From Alloprevotella sp. (GTDB lineage Bacteria > Bacteroidota > Bacteroidia > Bacteroidales > Muribaculaceae): a DNA stretch of 64,000 nucleotides. The stretch is from the NCBI GenBank assembly GCA_023663135.1, contig JAMPIE010000002.1, positions 62,001-126,000 of the forward strand, given 5' to 3'. Shown one piece after another: positions 16,374-24,710 of the stretch (position 1 is the first letter of the stretch; every line of letters starts with the position of its first letter). A program made the position numbers and the translations under genes. The notes under the pieces were generated by a model. It worked only from the letters and a program-made list of their open reading frames with translations. It made no database searches and had not been told where the DNA came from.

Positions 16374-17015
16374 ATGACATTGACACAATCTATCAGACCG
16401 ACATCGACCATGACCATAAAGACCTGCGCTCTCGCGGCCATCATATCACTTTTTTCAGGCATCTCTACTATTGCCGACCCTAACAAGCCCACCATTCCCG
16501 AGTCTCTAACTCAGGACGCCGACATCATCCTCGAGGAGGATGATGTATATATGCCCTCTCTTTCCGAGCTTTTAGGCGCCCCTGTTGACAATCTTGGCTT
16601 TATCTCTGGCTCCGAAGACATTGAGGCTGACATCGTCGACTACGCCAAGAGTTTTATCGGCGCTCGATACCGCCGTGGCGCCAAAGGCCCTTCTTCATTT
16701 GACTGCTCGGGCTTCACCAGCTACGTCTTCCGCAACTTCGATATGCGCTTAGGTGCCTCAAGCCGCGACCAAGCCACTCAGGGTGAACGTGTCTCAATTG
16801 CTGATGCTCGCCCCGGCGACCTGGTATTCTTTTCTGGAGCTCGCGCCGGAAAGACCGTGGGACATGTCGGTATCGTTGTATCAACCGACCCAGCTACCGG
16901 CTCTGTCAAGTTTATCCATGCCGCCACATCGAGAGGCGTCCGTATCGACTCTTATCCCGATGGCGGATATTATTCGCGCCGCTTCCACTCCATCAGGCGC
17001 GTGATTGAGTCATAA
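16374..17015 (+). CDS. NlpC/P60 family cell-wall hydrolase
   Basis: The 213-residue exported protein has an N-terminal hydrophobic signal (about 15-33) and a C-terminal NlpC/P60 cysteine-peptidase domain (about 85-210). The catalytic Cys111 lies in SSFDCSGFTSYVF, His164 in VGHVGIVV and the third polar residue His182 in FIHAA. Enzymes of this family cut peptide bonds in peptidoglycan stems, often gamma-D-Glu-mDAP. The start at 16374 follows a -7 box; a second Met at 16410 directly before the hydrophobic stretch gives a more typical signal peptide and may be the true start. It is a single-gene unit. Confidence 0.9.
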   Translation: MTLTQSIRPTSTMTIKTCALAAIISLFSGISTIADPNKPTIPESLTQDADIILEEDDVYMPSLSELLGAPVDNLGFISGSEDIEADIVDYAKSFIGARYRRGAKGPSSFDCSGFTSYVFRNFDMRLGASSRDQATQGERVSIADARPGDLVFFSGARAGKTVGHVGIVVSTDPATGSVKFIHAATSRGVRIDSYPDGGYYSRRFHSIRRVIES

Positions 17016-17043
17016 AAGATTTACACGAAGATTCCTTGACCCC

Positions 17044-17092
17044 GCATCCATGTCAGAGGCCTCTCAATCGTGATGGCCACAGACATGGATGC
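17044..17092 (+). repeat. Inverted repeat between the NlpC/P60 and mdh genes
   Basis: GCATCCATGTC (17044-17054) is the exact reverse complement of GACATGGATGC (17082-17092), with a 27-base spacer that itself opens with the palindrome AGAGGCCTCT (17055-17064). No clear T run follows. It may be a terminator without a strong T tail, or an mdh leader structure. Confidence 0.55.
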
Positions 17093-17174
17093 CGTCGTTT
17101 ATGAACCTCTCTGACCTATCCTTTTGTTATATATATAAACAAATAAACATCTCTCTAACCGAAATAATTCAACC

Positions 17175-18176
17175 ATGGATTTTCTTACCGATGAGAAGCT
17201 GGTCATTGTTGGCGCAGCCGGAATGATTGGCTCCAATATGGCTCAAACAGCCGCCATGATGAGGCTTACGCCTAACATCTGCCTCTACGACACCTATGCC
17301 CCTGGGCTCGAAGGTGTTGCCGAAGAGATGCGCCAGTGTGGCTTCAAGGGCATCAACTTCACTGCCACATCAGATGTCGCTACCGCTTTCAAAGATGCCA
17401 AGTATATCGTGTCATCAGGTGGCGCTGCCCGTAAAGCCGGAATGACTCGTGAAGACCTCCTCCGAGGCAACTCTGAGATTGCCGAGCAGCTTGGCAAAGA
17501 TATCAAGCAATATTGCCCCGACGTGAAACATGTGGTGGTCATTTTCAATCCAGCCGACATCACCGGTCTGGTGACCCTCATCTACTCAGGCCTTAGGCCC
17601 TCCCAAGTGTCAACCCTTGCTGCTCTTGACTCTACTCGTCTGCGCAATGAGCTTGCCAAATATTTCCACATCCCCGCCGATGAGGTGGTCAACTCCCGCA
17701 CGTATGGCGGCCACGGCGAGCAGATGGCGGTCTTTGCTTCAACCACCACGGTTGCCGGACAGCCACTCGACCAGATTATAGGCACTAAGGCCCTCCCCGA
17801 GCAGGAGTGGGAGCAGATGAAGCAGCGCGTCATCCAAGGTGGCAAGGCAATCATCGACCTCCGCGGGCGCTCCTCTTTCCAGAGCCCTGCCTACCTCTCT
17901 ATCGAGATGATTGCCGCTGCTATGGGCGGCGCTCCTTTCACCTGGCCTGTCGGTACATATGTCGACAATGGGGAGTTTAACCACATAATGATGGCCATGG
18001 AGACCACCCTCGATAAAAACGGCGTCACCATCAAGCCCGTCAAAGGCTCGCCAGAAGAACAGAAGGAGCTTAATAAAAGTTACAACCATCTCTGCAAGCT
18101 CCGCGACGAAGTGATCTCCCTCGGCATCATCCCGCCCATCGCTGACTGGAGCAAGATCAACCCCAATCTAAAGTAA
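17175..18176 (+). CDS. mdh: Malate dehydrogenase, Bacteroidales type
   Basis: This 333-residue NAD-dependent LDH/MDH-fold enzyme has a Rossmann loop IVGAAGMIGSN (residues 10-20), the substrate-binding block AALDSTRLRNELA and the catalytic His in GGHGEQMAV. It closely follows the longer malate dehydrogenase form found across Bacteroidales, which interconverts malate and oxaloacetate in the reductive branch leading to fumarate and succinate. The gene stands alone, with a strong terminator at 18194-18230. No clear TAnnTTTG box is seen; an A/T-rich stretch at 17125-17155 probably holds the promoter. Confidence 0.92.
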   Translation: MDFLTDEKLVIVGAAGMIGSNMAQTAAMMRLTPNICLYDTYAPGLEGVAEEMRQCGFKGINFTATSDVATAFKDAKYIVSSGGAARKAGMTREDLLRGNSEIAEQLGKDIKQYCPDVKHVVVIFNPADITGLVTLIYSGLRPSQVSTLAALDSTRLRNELAKYFHIPADEVVNSRTYGGHGEQMAVFASTTTVAGQPLDQIIGTKALPEQEWEQMKQRVIQGGKAIIDLRGRSSFQSPAYLSIEMIAAAMGGAPFTWPVGTYVDNGEFNHIMMAMETTLDKNGVTIKPVKGSPEEQKELNKSYNHLCKLRDEVISLGIIPPIADWSKINPNLK

Positions 18177-18193
18177 CTCCATCTAAAGTCATT

Positions 18194-18230
18194 GCGGCGG
18201 CCCCGGTTTCTATCCTCGGCCGCCGCTTTT
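18194..18230 (+). terminator. mdh terminator, overlapping the fucP 3' end
   Basis: GCGGCGGCC (18194-18202) pairs with GGCCGCCGC (18218-18226), followed by TTTT. The right arm also encodes the last residues (GGRG) of the convergent permease, so the terminator and a coding end share the same bases. Confidence 0.85.
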
Positions 18231-19529
18231 AATTCGCGCAGGCTTGCCATAGGCCATGCCATATGACGCCACCACCACAAAGCATATCAGCGGAAGGAGA
18301 AACGACACATTCACGGCCGGATAGCCCATGACGCTTCCACAGTCAATTATGGCTGCCTGTAGCGGAGGGAGCACCGAGCCCCCAAGTATGGCCATTATAA
18401 GACCAGCCGAACCAAATTCCGCATCATCCCCAGATCCCTCCAAGGCCATACCATAGATAGTGGGAAACATCAGCGACATGCAGGCCGAGACTGCCACAAG
18501 ACAATAGAGCCCTGCAATGCCACGCAACATTACTACACCGCTAACAAGCGCCACTGCCATAGTAGCCATCACTGTCAGTAGCCGCCCGGGGCTTATATAT
18601 TTAAGCATATATGTGCAGATGAAACGCGACAGACACATTATGACCATTGCACAAATGTTATATTCCTGCGACATCACCTCGGCTTCCTTCTCCCCTATCC
18701 CCTGATCCATAAATATATGGGTGCCATACTGGATAATAAACGTCCAGCACATAATCTGTGCCCCGACATAAAAAAACTGAGCAATGACCCCACGGCGATA
18801 ACGTGCCCGGTGCCATAGCCGACGGAGTGACTCCCCTACTCGGCCCTCTCCTCGAGGCCTTTCCCCTGTGCCGGGCATCTTTACCAAGCTTATTAATGCC
18901 ATCATAGCCACCACTACCGCTCCGATTGCCAGATAAGGCTTTACCAAAACAAGCAGGTCGGCTTCCTTCACTGCCTCAAAGGCCTCAGGCGGCAGTATTG
19001 CTCTTTGCGCTGTATCCATCGAATCAAGCCGATTTTGGATAAAATTCATTGCCACATACATCCCTAAGAGCGACCCTATGGGATTGAAACACTGGGCAAG
19101 GTTGAGCCTTCGCGTTGCCGTCGCCTCAGGGCCCATTGCATAGACATATGGGTTGCAACTTGTCTCAAGAAACGACAATCCACAAGTGAGCACAAAGTAG
19201 GCTATAAGGAAAGGCAAATACATTCCCGATAGCATTGCCGGATAAAATAAAAAAGCCCCAAACCCATAGAGACCCAATCCAAGCATCACACCGGCACGAT
19301 ATGAGTAGCGGCGTATAAAAAGCGCAGCCGGGAAGGCCATGCAAAAATATCCACCATAAAAAGCCAGCTGTACCATGGCCCCGTCGGCGACACTCATGCG
19401 GAATATCTTCGAGAAGGCCTTCACCATGGGGTTGGTGATGTCATTGGCAAATCCCCACAGTGCAAAACATGCCGTGATCAGTATAAAGGGGAGAAGATAA
19501 CGGCCTGAGGGCTTCTCATTGGGCTTCAT
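18210..19529 (-). CDS. fucP: L-fucose:H+ symporter family permease (MFS)
   Basis: The 439-residue protein has 12 predicted membrane helices and FucP-type signatures: ALWGFANDITNPMVKAF near the N-terminus (residues 22-38, including the Asp-bearing first helix), GAFLFYPA and FLETSCNPYVYAMGPE. The family imports L-fucose with protons; relatives carry other deoxysugars or glucose/galactose. It lies 23 bases after a RhaM-type mutarotase gene, so the pair should handle L-fucose or L-rhamnose uptake. No fucose isomerase, kinase or aldolase is in the window. Confidence 0.88.
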   Translation of the reverse strand: MKPNEKPSGRYLLPFILITACFALWGFANDITNPMVKAFSKIFRMSVADGAMVQLAFYGGYFCMAFPAALFIRRYSYRAGVMLGLGLYGFGAFLFYPAMLSGMYLPFLIAYFVLTCGLSFLETSCNPYVYAMGPEATATRRLNLAQCFNPIGSLLGMYVAMNFIQNRLDSMDTAQRAILPPEAFEAVKEADLLVLVKPYLAIGAVVVAMMALISLVKMPGTGERPRGEGRVGESLRRLWHRARYRRGVIAQFFYVGAQIMCWTFIIQYGTHIFMDQGIGEKEAEVMSQEYNICAMVIMCLSRFICTYMLKYISPGRLLTVMATMAVALVSGVVMLRGIAGLYCLVAVSACMSLMFPTIYGMALEGSGDDAEFGSAGLIMAILGGSVLPPLQAAIIDCGSVMGYPAVNVSFLLPLICFVVVASYGMAYGKPARIKSGGRG

Positions 19530-19552
19530 GGGCAGGGATAGTGTAATTAGTT

Positions 19553-19894
19553 TTAGAGGCTAAACATTTGCTCCATGTCTTGCCACTTTTCATTCGACGT
19601 TGCCCCCGCCTCTGTCTGCTGAAACTCCGACATATAATCCTCCCACTCCTGCTGGCGCGGAAGTGTCGACAGCTTTTTCATGGCCTCATTGAGGTTCACA
19701 TCGTCGGGCAGCTCAAGTATCATCACCAGGCGAGTGCCCAGGATATAGATGTCCATTGCCGAGATGCCTACGGCCTTTATTCCTTCTGTCACCTCTGGCC
19801 AGATCTCCCTCTTCTCGTGACGCCGGCGATACTCGGCCACAAGGGCTGCGTCTTTGCGAAGGTCCATCGTGCGGACATATCTTTTCATACTCAT
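19553..19894 (-). CDS. RhaM-family L-rhamnose/L-fucose mutarotase
   Basis: The 113-residue protein belongs to the DUF718/RhaM family, which interconverts the alpha and beta anomers of L-rhamnose and related sugars. Typical features are KRYVRTMDLRKD at the N-terminus, the RRRHEKREIWPEV block with the conserved His, and the W-rich C-terminal half (EWEDYMSEFQ). It is the first gene of a two-gene operon with fucP, which argues for a 6-deoxysugar substrate; rhamnose or fucose cannot be decided from sequence alone. A -7 box lies just upstream. Confidence 0.88.
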   Translation of the reverse strand: MSMKRYVRTMDLRKDAALVAEYRRRHEKREIWPEVTEGIKAVGISAMDIYILGTRLVMILELPDDVNLNEAMKKLSTLPRQQEWEDYMSEFQQTEAGATSNEKWQDMEQMFSL

Positions 19895-19916
19895 GCGTGA
19901 TTTTTTTTACAGTTTG

Positions 19917-19948
19917 CAAAGATAGTGATTTGCCCCCATTTTCTGAAA
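19917..19948 (-). promoter_or_regulatory. Promoter of the mutarotase-fucP operon
   Basis: On the minus strand TATCTTTG (19924-19917) is a full -7 match. A TTTC 20 bases further upstream (19948-19945) is close to the -33 element TTTG. The leader to the ATG is about 20 bases. Confidence 0.7.
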
Positions 19949-19991
19949 TTTTGATTTCCTTTGTCCAAGAAGTTTTCACTCTGCTCTTCAT

Positions 19992-20907
19992 ATGATACGC
20001 TCTTCCTTTCTGGCATTAGCCCTCTTCATTCTCTCGTCCTCTTTCTCTCTTGGCCGTAATAATAGCCCCACCATTGACCGCATTGACCCGCCTCACTGGT
20101 GGGAGGGAATGACCTCCGATACACTTCAGCTCATGGTCTATGGTCCGTCAATTGCCAATGCACCTCTTTCGCTGGAGGGGGCTCTTCCGGTTGTTGAAAT
20201 TGTTGAGACTGTAAAGCCGGGCTCGCCCGACTATCTTATTGCCTATCTCGCTATTGCCTCTGAGGCGCAGCCCCATACTTTCAACCTGAGATTTTCTCTC
20301 CCGGACTCGCGTAAGTCCATTTCTAAGCCCTATGAGCTTCGCCCTCGTTCCATGAAAGGAGCCGCAGGTTTTGATGCCTCTGATGTCCTTTATCTCATCA
20401 TGCCCGATCGATTTGCTAAGGGAATAGCCGCCAACGATGGCCATGAGCGCGATGGCCTTGACTTCCCCTCTCCCGACGAGCCCGATAACCCCAATGCTCG
20501 TCATGGCGGTAACATTGCCGGTATGATTGAGCATATTCCTTACATCGACTCGCTCGGCGTCACCGCCATATGGGTCGATCCCGTGCTCGAAAACGACATG
20601 CCCGGCGGCTCCTGCCACAGATATGCCACAACTGACTATTACGCCATCAATCCGCGCCTTGGCAATAATGCTGAGTGGATCGCATTCGTCGACTCTTGCC
20701 ATCATAGAGGAATGAAAGTGATGTTGGATATGATTTTCAACCATTGCGGCTCCAATCATCCTTGGCTCCATAACCTCCCATCCCTACGGCGACCCTGAGC
20801 TCCCATCTGTTATGGACTTCAAGCTTATGGCCATAGTCCGTGATGCCTTCAGTTCCGAAACTCGCCCTTACGCTGCCCCGGGACAATCAATGGGCCTCAA
20901 CGATATA
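19992..20907 (+). pseudogene. GH13 alpha-amylase/neopullulanase (SusA-like), internally deleted remnant
   Basis: The first 807 bases are open and encode a signal peptide, an N-terminal cyclomaltodextrinase-type beta domain (DPPHWWEGM) and the first part of a GH13 barrel (LYLIMPDRFA, GVTAIWVDPVLEND, YYAINPRLG, MLDMIFNHCGSNHPW). The frame then stops after LPSLRRP. From 20795 a shifted frame reads YGDPELPSVMDFKLMAIVRDAF and later MGLNDI, which matches a more C-terminal part of the same family. The segment with the catalytic Asp and Glu is missing and the 3' end is lost, so this is a decayed gene that cannot make an active enzyme. The stretch from 20908 to 21086 holds only the next gene's promoter and leader. 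Confidence 0.88.
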
Positions 20908-20991
20908 TGCACAATCCCAACGTCGCTAAATAACGATTGCCTTTTGTCGCTTTTTGTTGCCATTTTTTGCTGCTGAAACAATAAAAAGAGG

Positions 20992-20999
20992 TAATTTTG
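20992..20999 (+). promoter_or_regulatory. -7 promoter box for the radical SAM/glycosyltransferase operon
   Basis: TAATTTTG is a full -7 match. A TTTG about 22 bases upstream is slightly too far for a standard -33. It implies an untranslated leader of about 80 bases. Confidence 0.55.
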
Positions 21000-21010
21000 C
21001 GTTACCTATC

Positions 21011-21054
21011 CAGAGAGGATTTCCTTCCCTGGGTTGGTTTCTCGCTCCTCTCTG
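21011..21054 (+). other. Leader hairpin upstream of the radical SAM gene
   Basis: CAGAGAGG (21011-21018) is the exact reverse complement of CCTCTCTG (21047-21054). The stem lies inside the predicted 5' leader, 32 bases before the ATG, without a T run. It may affect translation, or may be chance. Confidence 0.4.
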
Positions 21055-21086
21055 ACCGACCCTCCTTCACCAAGGCCCTGACTATT

Positions 21087-22163
21087 ATGTCTATAGCACT
21101 TCCTACCGACGCTTCCATCATACTCACATATCGCTGCCCGATGAGATGTCAGATGTGTAACATTTGGCAAAATCCCACCGATAAGGGGCGCGAAATTAAA
21201 GCGGATGACCTCAAGTCGCTACCAAGACTGAAGTTTATCAATCTCACCGGTGGCGAGCCATTCATCCGCGAAGACTTGGAGGATATTGTAAGGGAGTGTT
21301 ATCGCCACACCGACCGAATTGTCATATCCACCTCGGGGTGGTTTGACGATAGGGTAATTGCTCTCGCCCGTAAGTTTCCCAATATAGGCATCCGCATCTC
21401 CATCGAAGGCCTGTCGCAGAAAAACGATGAACTTAGAGGACGTCAGGGCGGTTTTGACCGCGGATTGCGTACTCTGCTCACTCTCAAAGATATGGGCGTT
21501 AAGGATATTGGCTTCGGATGCACTGTCTCTAATCACAACTCGTCCGACATGCTCGCCCTGTATCAGCTTTCGCGCTCGCTCGGACTTGAGTTTGCAACCG
21601 CCGCTTTCCACAATTCTTTTTACTTCCACAAAGATGACAATCAGATCACTAATCGCGACCAAGTGGTCTCTGACTTTGAGAAGCTGATTGAATGGCAGCT
21701 TAAGGAAAGTCACCCCAAGTCATGGTTTAGGGCTTTTTTCAATATGGGCCTTATTAACTATATTGAAGGTCGCCCGCGTCTATTGCCTTGTGAGGCCGGC
21801 TCCACCAACTTTTTCATTGATCCTTATGGGGAAGTTTTTCCCTGCAACGGAATGGAAAAGAAATATTGGAAAGAGTCGATGGGAAATATTTTTTCTCAGT
21901 CTTTTGATGAGATATGGAACAGTCCACAGGCTGAGAAGGTGCGCTCCATGGTTCGTTCATGCCCTAAAAACTGCTGGATGGTTGGGACTGCCTCTCCTGT
22001 GATGAAAAAATATATCACCAAGACTGCTCCATGGGCAATCAAGCAGAAGATTAGGTCGCTGCGTGGGCTTAAACCATGCATTGACATGAAACGCTACGAC
22101 GTGGGGCAAGACCCCAGGCAGGGCAACCTTCGTCTCCCCTCTCAGGAGGAGGTTAAAGCTTGA
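21087..22163 (+). CDS. Radical SAM protein with SPASM-like C-terminal cysteines
   Basis: The 358-residue protein has a radical SAM core starting MSIALPTDASIILTYRCPM, with the 4Fe-4S motif CxxxCxxC at Cys17, Cys21 and Cys24, the GGEPFIRED SAM-contact loop at about 60-68, and a C-terminal region with further cysteines (LPCEAGSTNFFIDPYGEVFPCNG and SCPKNCW), similar to SPASM/auxiliary-cluster proteins. The substrate is unknown. It overlaps the following glycosyltransferase gene by one base, so a role in modifying a glycan or its carrier is likely. The internal Met at 21087 is chosen because homology starts there and a promoter box lies upstream. Confidence 0.87.
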   Translation: MSIALPTDASIILTYRCPMRCQMCNIWQNPTDKGREIKADDLKSLPRLKFINLTGGEPFIREDLEDIVRECYRHTDRIVISTSGWFDDRVIALARKFPNIGIRISIEGLSQKNDELRGRQGGFDRGLRTLLTLKDMGVKDIGFGCTVSNHNSSDMLALYQLSRSLGLEFATAAFHNSFYFHKDDNQITNRDQVVSDFEKLIEWQLKESHPKSWFRAFFNMGLINYIEGRPRLLPCEAGSTNFFIDPYGEVFPCNGMEKKYWKESMGNIFSQSFDEIWNSPQAEKVRSMVRSCPKNCWMVGTASPVMKKYITKTAPWAIKQKIRSLRGLKPCIDMKRYDVGQDPRQGNLRLPSQEEVKA

Positions 22164-23299
22164 TGGGATCCATTTCTTCGATAAAGATTGCCGTTACAGG
22201 CACTCGCGGCATCCCTGATATACAGGGCGGGGTTGAAACTCACTGCCAGGAACTTTACCCTCTCCTCGTATCTCGGGGGGTGGATGTGACCCTCTTTCGC
22301 CGCAAACATTATTCCGAAGCAGTCTCATCTTCACGAGGCCTTAAGATGTGGAAGGGCATTAGGCTCTCTGATCTTTATGCTCCTCACAAAAAGAGTCTTG
22401 AAGCTATTGTTCACACCGCCTTGGCAATTTGTAAGGCTCGTCTTTGTGGTGTGCGTATTGTCCACATTCACTCCATTGGACCTGCCATCATGACACCTCT
22501 GGCGCGCCTGCTCGGCATGAAAGTGGTGATGACCCACCATGGGCCCGACTATGAGCGCGACAAATGGGGGGCTCTTGCCTCTTATATGTTGCGATTGGGC
22601 GAGCGCATGGGCGCTCGTTGGGCAAACAAGGTTATTGCAATCTCGCCCCATATTGCAAAAATTATCAAGGATAGACATGGTGTTGAGCCTGTAATCATCC
22701 CCAATGGTGTGCCCTCCCCCATTGTTCCCTACAATGCCGATCAAATCATTTCGCAATGGGGTTTGTCTTCGAGGATGTATGTCGTGGCTTTAGGCCGTTT
22801 TGTCCCGGAGAAGCGTTTCACGCTTCTCATCGACGCCTTCACTCAGCTTTGTGATGTGGAGGCTATCCCTCAGGAGTTTAAGCTGGTCATTGCCGGCGAT
22901 GCCGATCATCCCGACCATTACTCAGAGGAGCTGAAGGCAATGGCTCGCAAATATAACGATAGAGTGATACTCACCGGCTTCATCAAAGGGGAGAAGCTAC
23001 AAGCTCTCATGGCCAGTGCGGCGCTCTTTGCCATGCCTTCTTCCCATGAGGGGCTCCCAATCGCTTTGCTTGAGGCCATGAGCTATGGACTCGATGTGGC
23101 CGTGAGCGATATTGAGGCCTGCCGACTACCTGAGCTCGAGCCATCCGACTTCTTTACTCTCGACTCCATCCAGGAGCTCAAAGAGATCCTTATCAAAAAA
23201 ATTAATCGACCATACAAGCCACGTCGATATTTCCTCGACCGCTACCGATGGCCATCAATTGCTGATGCCACTCTCGCCGTCTATAAAAGTATACTATAG
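22163..23299 (+). CDS. Glycosyltransferase family 4 protein
   Basis: The 378-residue GT-B enzyme has the N-terminal GTRGIPDIQGGVETHCQEL block typical of polysaccharide GT4 enzymes, HHGPDYERDKWG mid-protein, a phosphate-binding GRFVPEKRF and the donor-binding EX7E motif in SSHEGLPIALLEAMSYG. Such enzymes transfer a sugar from a nucleotide donor to a lipid-linked or surface glycan. The start codon overlaps the radical SAM stop by one base (TGATG), and an AGGAGG lies in the end of the upstream gene at about 22145, a rare Shine-Dalgarno-like site here. The acceptor and sugar cannot be told from sequence. Confidence 0.9.
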   Translation: MGSISSIKIAVTGTRGIPDIQGGVETHCQELYPLLVSRGVDVTLFRRKHYSEAVSSSRGLKMWKGIRLSDLYAPHKKSLEAIVHTALAICKARLCGVRIVHIHSIGPAIMTPLARLLGMKVVMTHHGPDYERDKWGALASYMLRLGERMGARWANKVIAISPHIAKIIKDRHGVEPVIIPNGVPSPIVPYNADQIISQWGLSSRMYVVALGRFVPEKRFTLLIDAFTQLCDVEAIPQEFKLVIAGDADHPDHYSEELKAMARKYNDRVILTGFIKGEKLQALMASAALFAMPSSHEGLPIALLEAMSYGLDVAVSDIEACRLPELEPSDFFTLDSIQELKEILIKKINRPYKPRRYFLDRYRWPSIADATLAVYKSIL

Positions 23300-23341
23300 T
23301 CAATCCACCGAGTGCTTGCTACCTCGTAAAAAACAAGACCT

Positions 23342-23989
23342 ATGAAACAACCCATCACCCCCACCTTCCTAATACTCACTGTGACATTTTGTGTTTGCCT
23401 CATAGTGAGCAATCTTATGGAGATAAAGACTGTGTCTTTGGGGCCGCTTACCATCACTGCCGGTGTGGTGGTTTTCCCCATATCTTATATCATCAACGAC
23501 TGTGTGACAGAGGTATATGGCTTCCGTCGCGCTCGCTTTGTCATCTGGCTCGGTTTTGCTGCCAATCTACTGGTGTCAATGCTCCTTCAGTTAGGAATCC
23601 TTTTACCCGGTGCTCCCGAGTGGGCCGGACAAGATGCAATGGAGTTTATATTTGGCGCAGTCCCTCGCATTTTTGCTGCAAGCTTTATCGCTTTCTTGTG
23701 TGGATCTATGGCCAACGCCTGGATTATGAGCAGGATGCATCGCGCGGCAGGAGGTCGAAGAGGCTTCTCGCTGCGCGCTGTTGTCTCAACCCTCGGTGGC
23801 GAGGGCATTGACTCGGCCATCTTCTTCCCCATCGCTTTTGGCGGCCTCCTCCCTGGAAATATTATTTTGTCGTTGATTGTAAGCCAGGCGTTGCTCAAGA
23901 CTCTTTATGAAATCATTGTACTTCCCATTACCATTGTGATTGTCAACCGACTTCGTCGCTATAATCCTCTTCCTAATGAGCTTTTCTGA
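23342..23989 (+). CDS. Queuosine precursor transporter (YhhQ/QPTR family)
   Basis: The 215-residue inner-membrane protein has six or seven hydrophobic helices and the family hallmarks NLMEIKTVSLGPLTITAG, FPISYIINDCVTEVYGFRRAR and GEGIDSAIFFPIAF. YhhQ-type proteins salvage queuosine precursors such as preQ0, preQ1 or queuine for tRNA modification. It is 42 bases downstream of the glycosyltransferase and overlaps the HAD phosphatase gene by 14 bases, so the four genes may be transcribed together despite unrelated roles. Confidence 0.9.
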   Translation: MKQPITPTFLILTVTFCVCLIVSNLMEIKTVSLGPLTITAGVVVFPISYIINDCVTEVYGFRRARFVIWLGFAANLLVSMLLQLGILLPGAPEWAGQDAMEFIFGAVPRIFAASFIAFLCGSMANAWIMSRMHRAAGGRRGFSLRAVVSTLGGEGIDSAIFFPIAFGGLLPGNIILSLIVSQALLKTLYEIIVLPITIVIVNRLRRYNPLPNELF

Positions 23990-24704
23990 CCTATCTGCCC
24001 TGCGCGTCGTCTGGCTCGACCTCGACGACACTCTCATCGACTTCAAGGCTAATTCTCGAGCTGCGCTCTCTAATCTCTACCATCTCAGAGCCTTTGACCG
24101 CCTGTGGTCATCGCCCCAGGTGTGGATTGAGGCTTATGAGGGTCATAACATCCCTCTCTGGGTCGATTATTCTGTTGGCCTAATTGACTCGGCCACCTTA
24201 CGTTCTGAACGCTTCCGCCGTCCTCTCACTGATGCCGGAATGGACAATGATGAGGCTATCAGGTTGTCAAATGAACTCGACACTCAATATCTTGACCTGT
24301 TGGCCATGGAGAGACGTCTGATGCCGGGTGCCTTGGAGCTCCTACACCATCTTAAAGATAAAGGCTATGTCACAGGTGTACTCTCCAATGGCTTTGCCGA
24401 TGTCCAGCATCGCAAGATGGCAAGAGCAGGCATTGATAATCTAATAGACATCACTGTACTATCCGACGACATAGGGGTAAACAAGCCCGATATCCGCATT
24501 TTTTCTTATGCCCAGGGCTTGACACAATGGCCTGACAATCCTTCCCATCACATTATGATTGGCGACAATCCTGCCACAGATATTGCCGGTGCCCTCAGCG
24601 CAGGATGGAAGGCTATATGGCTTTGCCACAGCCAATCCTCTGCTGCCTCCCCCGAAGGTGCTATGACTGTTAACACCCTCAGCGAGATAATCGACCTATT
24701 ATAA
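23976..24704 (+). CDS. HAD-superfamily hydrolase, YjjG-like nucleotidase
   Basis: The 242-residue protein has the four HAD motifs: WLDLDDTL (nucleophile Asp15, Asp17), VLSNGF (about 132-137), the lysine in GVNKPDIRIF and the acidic IGDNPATDIAGA. The helical cap sits between motifs I and II, as in the YjjG/YfnB group, which removes phosphate from pyrimidine nucleoside monophosphates. The start at 23976 lies inside the end of the transporter gene; an alternative start 36 bases earlier adds hydrophobic residues not seen in the family. The gene ends six bases before the convergent sigma-54 activator gene. Substrate is uncertain. Confidence 0.87.
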   Translation: MSFSDLSALRVVWLDLDDTLIDFKANSRAALSNLYHLRAFDRLWSSPQVWIEAYEGHNIPLWVDYSVGLIDSATLRSERFRRPLTDAGMDNDEAIRLSNELDTQYLDLLAMERRLMPGALELLHHLKDKGYVTGVLSNGFADVQHRKMARAGIDNLIDITVLSDDIGVNKPDIRIFSYAQGLTQWPDNPSHHIMIGDNPATDIAGALSAGWKAIWLCHSQSSAASPEGAMTVNTLSEIIDLL

Positions 24705-24710
24705 AAAAGG

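Noticed and set aside
20997..21086. A TTG start for the radical SAM protein.
   Set aside because: It lies inside the predicted -7 box and leader; homology begins at the Met at 21087.
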